From: Aulostomus chinensis
Taxonomy: Eukaryota > Chordata > Actinopteri > Syngnathiformes > Aulostomidae
Direction of reading: 5' to 3'
Assembly (NCBI GenBank): GCA_037954235.1
Contig: JBBMOA010000013.1
Location: 11,887,001 to 11,951,000, forward strand
DNA: 64,000 bases
The notes under the pieces are model-generated. The model had not been told where the DNA came from and did not search any database. It saw only the letters and a list, made by a program, of their open reading frames with translations. This document shows, in pieces, positions 1-11,500 of this stretch (positions within the stretch are counted from its first letter, which is position 1; every line of letters starts with the position of its first letter). Made by a program: the position numbers and the translations under genes.

Positions 1-2693
1 TCATTTATTACAGTCACCAAGTGCCTTCATCAGCGTTCCAGTCAAATTCCTCCTCCAACATAATTTCTTCTCTCCACTCAAAAAATCAGTTAGACTCTCT
101 CAAAAAAGACTGAGAAGAGTAACCGGGAGTTAATTTTGTATTTTCACAATTAAATGATTTTAAACCGTATGTGTATGTCCTGCTATGGAGCAAACACACA
201 CACTCGTTTAATGAGATGTTTTCCTGATGGCTCAGTGATTGGTGAAAGGCAAAGCCTGCACATATCCACAGGTTCAAAGAAGAGGCTAGTTAGCCTTTCC
301 CATCAATCAGCCGCAGTAGGATGGCTAAGATCAATCAGAAGTAATCTAAGAAATGTCAACCCCCGTTTTGCCCCCCCCCCCAACACACACTCACACAAAA
401 GCTAGGCTGTGGGGAGCAAAGTCATCACTATTAATTATAAAGCCCATTAAGTTCTGATCTGTGTGAAAGCCTCATCAATAGAAAGACGCTATTATCGCTC
501 ACCCATAACCTGTTTTCCTGGAGTTAATTTCTTGGAATCTGTTGTCGGATATCATAATACTGTGTGAATAACAACTAGGAAGATTTCCACATTGCAAAGC
601 TGTCTCGCAGCACATACTGCGGCAAAATAAACAAATATTAAAGGACATCCAGCTCTTTGGACTGTTGTCACTGTTTGTGTTACGGCTGATGATAGAACAG
701 AAATGGCTGCTTGTCAGGCTGTGTGATTGCAGTGGACTGCTGCTAAGAACGGTTCTCCGGGGCATATTTCAGATGTGTCTCATGTTACATTTCAACAGTA
801 AATCATAATTTAGTGGTCACTTGCATTATATACTGTAGTTTTCCTAAGCTGTGCTGAAGGATGAAATATGCGCTAGAAAATTGAACAGAAAAGAGATTAT
901 TCATGGAAAATGGAAATCAAGTGTTAATGTGATAATATTTCTCTGCCTCTCACAACTAAAAGACATCAGTGATACATCATCCTCATCCACACTGCACCTG
1001 AGTCTCCTGCGAGGTCAGAAACGTGGAGGGGAGAGTGATTATTTTCTTTTGTTTGTGAGGCCGCTTTTTACATTCGTCAGAGTTTACATTTGTCAGCAAG
1101 CAGGATAACGAGATTATATCTTGTGATTTAATTATTTCTGAGTGATGTCAACGGCGTCCGTGCTCATGATGAGGTGTAACTGGATTAGTATATTGGGAGA
1201 GGTGGTGGGTTGGCCATTCACCAGAGCCGCGTGAGCTGCAGCTGCCCGCTAGTTACCCGAGGTTAGCTGGAGTTACGTCTGTACTTCCACTCACCATGTC
1301 ATCATGTCTCTGAGCCAAGAACCAGACTCCTGATCCCCTTTGAAGCAGATTAAATGTTGCCAGGTAACTATAAGTGAGTCTGAGTGAGATATACAAGATG
1401 GGAGGAAATGATGTTGCAAAGCAAATAAACTATCTCCTGGAGCAAAATCCACAGTCTGAGGAAAAGCCCGCCTGAGCTCGAATCAAGTCAGAATTGTATC
1501 ATTTAAATTTAGTATTTCTAATCTTGGATCAAAATGTGTTTCAGTGCATATGCTCAGGTAAGCTACGAGGTGCCCATGGTTACCTGATGTTTCCTTATCG
1601 TTCGTGTGGTGTGACACGGCTGTTACGCGCGCATACGTACTAAAAAGTTATAGTAGGAGCTCATGAAGGCTGGACACAAAACAAACACAAGAAGAAATGG
1701 CGACTACATGCGAAACAAAACAAAGTCAAACATTTAATAAAATGCAAATTCTGCTAACTGGTAATTTTCCCAGTTCTGGGTACGAGGCCACGCAGGACAA
1801 CTATGTAGCAAGTGTGCATGAGGCCCACACACCCTCCTGTAAGAACATGTATTAATGTTTGACTGACAGGCGCCCTCTAGCTGCTGCCATGATCATGACC
1901 AGAAAAAAGGAGTCAATCAGATGGCGTCTACTCATAATAATGAAGCAGGTCAGCTGGTGAAGGAGTCAGCTAAACGCAAGACTGTTCCATCATCAAAAGG
2001 GAAAACTGTCTTTGTTTATTTGTTAAATCTAGTTGCTAACAGCTAGCGCTATGCTGACTAGGGTTCTGTTTTCTCTTCTTTGCTTCCCCTCAGAAACATC
2101 CTCTTCTGTCTTTGTTCTGATCTGAACTGAGAAGTGGAAGAAGTACCTCTAGTATTTGAAAGCAACACTACAAGCAAAGCAAGGGTTTCATGCACAGCCA
2201 ACTCCAATAACGTTAAGCAGAAAAGGACGAACAGAACTTGAAGGAGGAACGAAGATGGCATCATTCTGTTCGTTTTGTTTCGCTGCTTTAAAGCCATGAT
2301 TCCCAAACTGGGGTATGGGTAATTGCTACACTAAAAATATGTTGTATCCTCAAAATCCTCCATCAAAAATTAGCAAGTGTTGTATGTGTTCCCCACTCAC
2401 GTTCTGCAAAGCCCCTTTCCTCCTACTCCTCTGACTGGTTGTAACCCTGTGCCATCTCTCTCCATACACCTCATTTGAAACATACCACCCCATTTTCCTT
2501 CTTGGGCAGAATAATAAGGCTTTTTATCACCTGATACGTTTGCTCAAATATGGATAAATGATTTAAACAGCCTCGACTAGCCTAGCCTAGCCATCTGGCT
2601 TGCAGTTTACTCCATCTGAAGCTTTGTATTGTTAGGGAAATATTATACCAGCCCTTTAAAATATTTTTTAAAGTTAAAATAATTTTAATACAC

Positions 2694-2695
<2 letters not shown>

Positions 2696-2739
<44 letters not shown>
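2696..2739. repeat. (CT)n microsatellite
   Basis: About 22 uninterrupted CT dinucleotides are visible. This is a simple repeat in the gene-poor region and is likely length-polymorphic. Confidence 0.95.
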
Positions 2740-2741
<2 letters not shown>

Positions 2742-3054
2742 TTCCATCTACCTACTGCTTCTGTGTATTAGAGACAAATCTCCCAATAAAACTCAAAATA
2801 TTAGTCTCACTAGAGCTGCTGCAACCTAGTCGGGCAGGAAGGGAGCAGCACACTGACTTGTCACAACTTTACTGATAATTGTTGTCTCCTGCTGATAAGC
2901 TGTGGCTTATGGCAGAGCTTTATTTTCACTCAAATCCTGTGGTCGGGGGTCTGTGGCACACCTGACTGCTCAGTCTCATCCCAAATGAGCAGATGACAGC
3001 AGCTGGAGTCTGATGGCAAAGAAAAGCTCGGATGACAAATACAAAAGTAGAACA

Positions 3055-3079
3055 GACACACGCGCGCGCGTGCGCACAC

Positions 3080-3114
<35 letters not shown>
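3055..3114. repeat. (CA)n/(CG)n alternating purine-pyrimidine tract
   Basis: A run of CG dinucleotides (about 3061-3074) leads into roughly 20 CA dinucleotides. Alternating purine-pyrimidine DNA with a CG core is the sequence class that most readily adopts left-handed Z-DNA. Only the repeat itself is observed. Confidence 0.9.
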
Positions 3115-3116
<2 letters not shown>

Positions 3117-3946
3117 ACAGAGGTTATTAAAGTAAAAACCCATCAATGACCAACAAGACAGTCGGCCCTCTCTCTCTCTCTCTCGTTAAACTGATAACAG
3201 CACTGACATGCGTTAAAAAGAATCACTTTCACAGACAGGTATAATACTGTGTAACTACTCTGCCCAATGACACACTATTTTCAGAGTGTTGAGAAGCATA
3301 AACATTGTTTATGGTTCAAAGCACACGGAAATAGAAAGGGAGGCAGTTGTTGTTTAAGTGCGTAACTCAAAGCTGCTCTGATGAAAGCTTCTTCTGTTTA
3401 CTTTTGCTGAGTACAAAGAGACAAAACAGCAAATCTTATCTTTCCTAGACGATGAAAAACTCATCAATGTAATCGTGATTATAACTTCTTACAAGCAGAA
3501 ATGATAAAACTGTTCAGCTTATTCCCGTCAAACTCAACCCTTTTCATGTTTCTGAGTCACGTCACATCATTTTGACCTTAATTCCAAGTCATCAGGAATT
3601 CCAGAGCGCGACATCGTAGATCTCTCTCGGAGAAAGGAGAACGGTCACAGACTGACGGCGGAGCAGCTGCAAAGCCACCATCACTTTGTGGCTGTTTGCT
3701 TTAAACGAAATCCAATATGGACACTAATAAAAGCGATTCAGCTGCTTTAAAAGGAGCTATAGGCTACACTGTTTAGTCGTATGTGTCTTTAGTCGTTAAC
3801 CAACTACTGCAAACACACAACTCCACAAAAAGAGCAAATTTAGGCGAGTTAATGTTGTGACAAGCAGAGATTTTTCACAGCAGAGTGGAAAGAATATGCA
3901 GAGTTGTCTTCCATGTTTTGCAGTTGTGTGGGCTTCCTTGTCCTCT

Positions 3947-3949
<3 letters not shown>

Positions 3950-3982
<33 letters not shown>
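3950..3982. repeat. (CA)n microsatellite
   Basis: About 16 CA repeats. Frames crossing it translate to His-Thr strings and are not genes. Confidence 0.95.
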
Positions 3983-3984
<2 letters not shown>

Positions 3985-5639
3985 AAGCGGTCCCTTCTCT
4001 CCGCGAGCCGTACCTGCAGGCAGTGAATCACAGCTGCAGCAGCAGCAGGATAAGAGTATGGACAAGATAAAATCCTAATGATACCCAGTCCGACCACAGG
4101 TTAGTGGCTGAACCTCGCCTTTTTTTGGGGGGGGCAATCATGGTTGAAATCCCTCCACTGTAAGCCTTGTCTAACGGTGTTATTTTGTGATTATTGTTTT
4201 TCGTGGCACAGTCACTCACCAGAATGTTAAAGATCACTTCAGGACATGGAGCTTACCTCACTCCTTGTTGCTAGGGGGGTTTTTTTGGTTTTGTTTTGTT
4301 TTTGATTTTTTTTGGCCAGTCTGTAAATTTAGTTTGAAAAATAAAACCTGTGAGTGTTTTTATAAATATTATAATTATATAAAAATAATATATCAGATTG
4401 TTCACCTCCACGGGCCTGGGGACCACCCCCTGGATGTGATTAGCTTTCCTAGCTCGCCAACAATGTGATGAGATGTTGCTGCTTGGTCGGGGATCAAAAT
4501 TCAATATCTGGACGACTACTGTCAATATAAAATTTAATAAAATACTGATGACAGCTGGTGTTGATACTTTTGTTGGCTGCAAGCGGAGCTGGACTGGAAA
4601 CTATGTTCCAGCTGGGAAACACAACCCAAAACAACCCACTGGGCCATTTTTTAAGCAGGGGGGCTCAGAGTCCCCCAACAGGAAAATGTTTCTTTTGAAA
4701 ACTTGACGTTTGTTTAAAGAACAAAGAACTCGACAGACACAGACTTCCTATTGGAAGTGCGAAAGCAGCTGTTTTATACCATTTTCCATGATCAAGACCA
4801 AACTGTTCAGATTTTTCTAAAATACATGTAAAAAAAAAAGCACCTGCAATTTGTTCGGAATTAGTGAACACCTCATTGTTAAGGTTTTTCTGAGAACATC
4901 ATCTTTGACCAATACAAACAGAGAGAAAACCCAGAGAACAAACAGTGAAGTGAACCAGCATCACATGACTAATGTGAATTCTGCTTTTTATTTTTGATAT
5001 GTGTTGAAGCAACAGAGATTTATTAAGATGAGAAACAAGAAAATGGTTGAACTTACAGAAAGCAGGGTGGCTGGTCCAGGTCAGTCAGAGTCAGGCGAAG
5101 AGAAAGCCTGCAATGAAGTGCTGCTAATGTTGCCGCCACATGTTTAGCTTGAAGCTAACGACGAATTCTGCTACCAGCTCTTCACAGTTTCTAAAACAGC
5201 TGTCCGAAATAATGCACACCTTCTTTATCCATCCATGTGGTCCTTAATCCACAAAAACTGTGATTCGATTTACAAATAAAATCTACAAACCATATAAAGC
5301 CAAAAGGAAGAGAAACAGTGGTATACGAGGTCAAGGTACCAGTTTGTGAGCACTTTTTGTGTGAAAAGCCTGTCAAGAAAAAAGAGTCTAGCTGATTTCT
5401 TTCCAAAAAAAAAAAAATTGTAAACTAATGCCAGCTAGTTAGCTTAGCATCAAGTCAACAAGCAGCAGCTTACTGTTAGCTTGGTTCAAAATCTGAACTC
5501 CTGTACCCACGGAGCTCAGTATGCATCACACTGTGTCCCACAATTATGTAAAAATTACTATTTTTGGTTTTACAGGTACTTAATTGTTGTAGTATTTCTT
5601 GTAGAACCACAGCCACGAGCAGTGACTATGTAAGTCCCT

Positions 5640-5875
5640 CTAAAAGCACCAATGGTAATTTCTACATTTCTTTTTGTATGAATTAAACAAATTAAAGTGT
5701 TAATTAGTGAGCTTCAGAAGTGCTGGTAGACATGTTTTTGTACTTCGGAAGCTAATTACCTCCAAGCTCCAGCTCTGTTTATAACACACTGATATGAGAG
5801 GAGAGTGGGAACTCTTGGCAAGGAAGTGAATGAGCATATTTCCCTGAGTATTAAAGTATTCCTTTAAATATCCAC
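5640..5875 (-). repeat. widespread teleost SINE-like dispersed repeat, reverse orientation
   Basis: Read on the minus strand, this segment begins with an AAAGGAATA-type head, passes a CACTCTC block, and ends in the CTACCAGCAC...CTCACTAATTAA module followed by TTTGTTTAAT. The same modules recur in forward orientation near 11340-11500, and the head part recurs near 26150 and 53600. I recognise these from common teleost interspersed repeats, but family name and exact ends need a repeat library. Confidence 0.6.
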
Positions 5876-6049
5876 GCTTCGTTCTTGAAAGTGTCTGTTT
5901 CCTGAAGAAAGTTTAGATTTGATGGGAACTCAGAGGTAATGAATGTTGCACACAGTGTTTATGCCTGTCACTTAAACGCCATGTTGACGTGGATTATTTA
6001 TACCTTGAACAGTTCATTTGCGTGTGGATGTGTTTGAGAATGAGAGCTA

Positions 6050-6185
6050 GGCTAGCATGATGACAGCCAATTAATCCAGCTCTTGGGCGATCTGGGAGGA
6101 GAAACAGTGACTCGCCGGCTGCATTAGTCATACAACGGCATCAGGCAGCTCTCATACTCTCTAAAGGTGACTCTCTATGTCTTTC
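6050..6185. promoter_or_regulatory. candidate enhancer block (weak)
   Basis: A unique-looking block with an AATTAATCC site near 6073 (paired-like or Otx-type core) and GC-richer sequence than its surroundings. No coding potential is seen. Regulatory status is inferred only from composition and from its position in the desert flanking a proneural gene. Confidence 0.2.
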
Positions 6186-9100
6186 CACATTTGTTCTCTG
6201 CCTCCGCTGCTATGCTGTCATCCCTCCCTCACCCATGGAGGCCGGCATGAAACAGCCTCATGACTTAAAGATACTGTTGGCGGCAGTGGCGGCGTGGAGT
6301 TTAGCCTTAGACGCTGAGTGTCAAATATCCGACAAAGCATTTAACAAGAACAACGGTGCAGAGGGCTCGCAGCGTGTTCAAAAAGTATCACAGCTTCCAC
6401 CCCCTACAAGCACACTAACAAACAACTTTATTATATTTAATTTAATGCTGAGAGCAAAGGGGGGCACACACAAAAAGAAGAGGTTCTATGCCATGAATAA
6501 GGTGCAGTGATATAATGATCACAGTGGAATGGAGCTGCGTTCAAGTAACTAGAGGCTCAAACGTAGGCTCGCTGTGACTGAATCAGATCCACGCAGAGAA
6601 AGGAGAAAACATACAGGAGTGTGTAGATGTTCAGGAGACACACTGTCCTCTGCTCCTTTTATGTGTTTCCGTCCATCAGTACTGACATGAGCAACCTTTG
6701 TAACACCTTCTATTTTCATGTCACCACCAATCACAGGCTCCACTCCTAATCATTCTAGAACACCTTCATCCTCTAGTTTTTTTATTCAAACGCTGGCCGT
6801 GTCGTGTTTCTGTGTGTCTCTTTTTCTGCTGCTGCCATTTAACCAGCGTCTCCTTTTGCTGCCACTCGACCCGTCGCACCTGCAGCTGCCAGTGTCCTAG
6901 TCACGGGTGAAACCGATTCTTGTTGACTGAAATCCAGCACACAGCTGCTGTTGACCCTCAGAAACTGGTCTTGTTATTTAATAGTGGCTTCGAGTTTCCC
7001 CGAATCCTTCCAGTCAACGTTCGCTCCAGTTTCCGAACTTTTATTGGAGGATATTGTTCTCTATGAACACTTTTCAGTCGTTTCTCTGAAGGAGACCTTC
7101 ACTTAGAAGGTTATGATGATACAACATGTACGACTTGAGTGTAATAATGTTCACATAGCGCCTCAAGCGTTGCATGAACGCTTTGTGACGTCACTGCTAT
7201 TATCAAGTCAGACCTCCACAAAGCTGGGGAGAGCAGTAGGAAGTGTCTGCATCAATATTCCAAGTGTCATTTACTTCCATTGCTGCAGAAACCCTCTGGC
7301 AAATTTGGCACATGACAAATCCTGTTTCCGTACTGCTGGAATGAATTCCATTTTTCAGGTTTCACAAGATCTCGACAGGCTTCAAGTTATGTGTATGAAC
7401 AATCAGTGGTTTTGACCGTGAGGAGATTATTGTTTGACCGTGAGACTGTTGGTTCAAAACAACAATGGACAAGGAAAAGGTTTGTGTCAATGTAGCTACA
7501 GAGCAGAAGAAGAGAAGTGAAAACGCCATTCATCTTCTCCATAGAGGAGTTGGATATCAGCCATTCAAGGTCATCTCACAACCAGTGAGAAGGTAGTGAA
7601 ATGATGATGTGTTCTCCTGTAGGAGTCTAAGTTTTTCTGATTCTTTTTTTTTTTTTTAAGGTTTACTTTGCAGTCTCACAGGGAAATACTCAACCACCCA
7701 CAATCCTGCGGCGCATCAGCAACGTCTCTGATTGGTAGAACTCGCTGTTACCATGTGGAAATGTAGGCTGAGCCCAAAACATTCTTCCCTTTCTGGTGGG
7801 AGTCATTAAATATTTTGATATTATATGTTTTCAGACATCAGTTGCAAATGAGCCAGCAACAACTAAATCGGCTGTGAAATGTCGTGATCTTAAGCAACGC
7901 TGGGTCGACGTCATTGTTTGCAGTGCCTTCTGGGGTGAGTAGTTCCTTGGCTTTCAAGCTAATTATGTTGACATATTTGCCTTTTTCTTCATTTTCCTGT
8001 CATTTAAAGCAAAATCGGGTGTTGTTGTTTTTTTACTCTTGTGCTTGCTGTTTGTCTTGTTCCAAGCAACTCTTTAAATGCAGTATTTACTGAAAGGTCA
8101 TTGGAGGAACTGAATGGGAAATTTTATTCAACCAATCAAATGCTAACATTATGTTTGAAAAGTAGCTTTTTCGAAACAGTTGCTACAGACGACTCCTCAG
8201 TCACATGTCAGATTTGCAGTGTTACTGGTGACCTAAACTTGATTTTTTTTTCCTTTTGTATTGCATTGTTGACCTTCAATGTTCCATTTAACTCAATTAT
8301 GTTGTCAAGAATTAATTAGACCTGAATGAAATTGGGAAAATTGGGGTGCTCCAGTGTTACATTTGTAGCAGATGTAAAAGAAAAATTTGCTTTTGTTGTT
8401 GAGCGCCAGACAAGCGAATAAGACCAGTCTCGTTAGATTTCCTTACATCATTTATGTATATTAAAACCATATTCAACTCGTTCTGACTGCAGTCATCAAA
8501 CTGAGGCTGATTTTGTGTGTAGATACTCAAAGTTGGAGGACTTCTAGTGACATAAGAATTCCATACATTTTTTGTTAGGTTCATCTGTTAAATGCTGACA
8601 TTTAAGGGTTACTAAAGGTTCGATTAACAGTTAGGTATAGCCTTCTTTTAGCTGCATGACAAATAATGTTTATTTTATAGATGGTTTTCTAAGTCCCGCT
8701 GGTTGTGTCAGTCAGAATTATGTAAGTAAAAGGTGACACAATTAGATTTGGCTTCTCTTTGATTAGCTCTCATAACACCAGAGCAGCTGGAGGAATGACT
8801 CACCTTTAATAAAAATACAGGAACAAGATATCGGATTAAATTAGACTAAATTAAATTGACAACAGTGGAAATATAATACATGAAGAGAAGGTTGTGTTGG
8901 AGGGAGCTGCAGCAAACGCTGCTTAAGATCATAAAGACAGTGTTTCACTGCGGTGCTGGTTAACTCTGACTCTCGGGTCTTTCTCACCACCGATGACTCG
9001 AAAAACGTTCATTTGATACTATAATCGATACTATTCTAACAGACATGTTGGTACTTTTTTATGGTGAAAAATGAATTAAATGTTATAAACTACAATTTCC

Positions 9101-9809
9101 TTTTTTCCTTTGACTTAATGGTACTATATCTCTTTATTATGAGATGTCATTACAGCAGCGTGCATATTCAAATAGCCTAAGCTGTTCTGAATAAATGATA
9201 TCAGTTAAATCTCCATCTTCCAGAAGTGAATGGTTTTGATCAAGAGATTCCAGGGAAGAAAACGTTTTTTTTTTTTTTTTTTTACATTGACTATTTTGAT
9301 CTTTCAATAAATTCTCTGTTTTCTTCCAAGCAATCACATCTCTCATCTTAGCCTGGACCTGTTAAAGAGTGAACTCAAGCTCATTTGTTGGGAAAGTCTA
9401 TTTTCTATTTCTATACATATTTCCTGTGACACAATTTCCCCTGATGGCACAGTTAGTCTTCTGTCTCATGAAACCCATTATTATATTTTCCCTCTTCCCC
9501 ATCACACTCGTGCTATGCTTCAGTAATGTAATATATTATACTATAGATGACAACTTCATCATGTTTCCATATTTTGTTCCTTTTTTGTAGTATTTGATAA
9601 GGAAAGTTGTCTCAAACTGCAAAACATGAGAAAAAAAATCCCTCTATCAGGTAAAAAATAAATGCACACTTTAGATATTTTATTTTGTTTTTGTCTTTTT
9701 CCAAACTGAATAAATGTACAAAATAGGAGATGCAACATTCAAGCAAATCTTTATCTTCGGACAGATGGACTCCACCCACACATTCCCAAACTCTGTCTCC
9801 AGGCAGAAT

Positions 9810-9975
9810 ACAGCCGATACGACTGATAACTAGCTAGCAAAAAGAGCTACTACATCTAGCTGCAAGTAATTTTTCCTTGCCATTTTTCGCTAGTAAGTGG
9901 CTGTAGCCGCACATGACAACTCTTTTGCCCTTGCAGCCACGTGTAACATCGCCTATTGCGCCCTCTCCTGACTAA
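9810..9975. repeat. unclassified dispersed repeat, copy 1
   Basis: The modules GTAAGTGGCTGTAG (about 9892-9905) and CAGCCACGTG (about 9935-9944) recur in the same order and orientation, with similar flanks, at 39895-40075 inside fam193b intron 7. The shared stretches are imperfect, as expected of an old interspersed element. I cannot assign a class. Confidence 0.45.
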
Positions 9976-10369
9976 AATATACATCACATTCAGTCTTGTT
10001 TATTCGCTTCATTCCTTTATTTGCTTAATTCCCATTTCCTTTTTTTTTTTGCAATATTTTCTACATTTGTTCAAGATTTTTGTACTAATTGAACAAAGAT
10101 GCAACTGAGGATAAACAAGACGGCAAAGAGTGAGAAAATAAAGCAAGCAAAAAGAGGATAGTTGCTAACTCGTTTAAAAGCTTTATAAATTTGGTTTCTC
10201 TCACTCCAGGATGCTACCAAGGAATCGTGAGTGTGGTGTTCGTTGGTAATCATAGTTGAAAACAAGTCTTTCTGCCTGCAGGTTGATGATTCTTTACTCT
10301 GCAAGGAGCAGGCAGGACTCCATGAGTCTCCATGAGAAACAAATGATGAGGAGGCCAAGGAGGTGGCGG

Positions 10370-10535
10370 CTGTGCTGCCTCAGCCAGCGCTCTGCTTACA
10401 AAGGGCCATTAGCCAAGGTCTGCAGCTGACAGATGAAGGCCCCCTAATGGTGCAGGATCATGCTGTGATTTACAAGCTTTATATTTAACCAGAGAGAGAT
10501 TAATTATTGCCAGCAAATTGACAGGTCCAAGGAGG
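10370..10535. promoter_or_regulatory. candidate enhancer with paired E-boxes
   Basis: Unique-looking sequence with a TCF/SOX-like ACAAAGGGC motif, two E-boxes one base apart (CAGCTG at 10423-10428 and CAGATG at 10430-10435), and a TTAATTA homeodomain site near 10500. Paired E-boxes are a plausible target for proneural bHLH heterodimers, including autoregulation by the downstream Atoh1-class factor. Conservation cannot be tested here, so this is inference. Confidence 0.3.
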
Positions 10536-11334
10536 TGAGGGCGGTCTCTGACTGACATTGCCATCCCTCACGTCGCTTCCTACCAGAGGGCAGTGCTCCT
10601 GACCTTGGGATGCCAGGCATGTCGGGCACGCCGCCTCCTTTAAGCTTACACCTTCCTGATATTTTGTGCGTCCTTGCTTCTTACCCCCGACTGAGCTTAC
10701 AGTCCGGCAAATGTTGTCAAAGTGAAGTGAAAATGCCTTGAAAAACAGACATCAGTTATGTTTTCACACTCCTGCCGACGTGTGTGAGTGCAAGCATGTG
10801 TGTGTGAGGAAACAAGACTCGCCTGGAGCAAGGAAACAAAGGAGCCATGATTGCACTCTGTGGTTCCACCCCCCTGGTTTACTGATGCCCTGCAGATGTC
10901 ATCGGCCACTCATTTATATCTAAACTAGTGCATCTAGTGTAAAGATTTTGGTCTCAGTGTTTCTATGTAGCGGCTCATGTGGGTGACAGGCTCGGCCCAG
11001 ACGCTCCTTGTAGTTTATATTTAACAGTAACATGTAAAATCAATTTTCAGCAGTGGGAACAATGAAGAGCTGTTATATGCTCAGGCTGTAAAAAAAATAA
11101 AAATAAATAAATAAAATGAAATAAAAGCCTGAACAACTGACAATGTGGGATACCAGATAACCATAACAGCAAAGTGGAAAACTGAGGCCGTAAAGTTTTA
11201 CTGCTTTCATTTACAATCAAATCCTTTTTGCCATAAATATCTTATTTAATTTCAAATGTTCAAATTATTCCAAGAAATTTTCCACATTATACGTCTTTTT
11301 CACTTCCCGGCTGTTAAAGAACCATTTTCATGTC

Positions 11335-11500
11335 TGTTTAGCATCAAATTTGAAGCAATAGCCAGTAGCTAGTAAGTTATAGCTTAGCATAGACACAAAT
11401 AAAACCCACCTACCAGCACTTCTAAGCTCACTAATTAATGTATACCTTGTTTGTTTAATTAGCAGTAAAAACCAACACGTTTCACTGGTTTTACTGCTGG
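11335..11500 (+). repeat. widespread teleost SINE-like dispersed repeat, forward fragment
   Basis: Carries the module order GAAGC...AGCCAGTAGCTAG...TAGCTTAGCAT followed by CTACCAGCAC, CTCACTAATTAA and TTTGTTTAAT. It is the same family as the reverse copy at 5640-5875. It lacks the head, which is consistent with truncation or decay. Confidence 0.6.

Noticed and set aside
4271..4582. 103-codon minus-strand frame in the desert
   Set aside because: AT-rich, lysine- and isoleucine-rich with no motif or splice context; consistent with chance.
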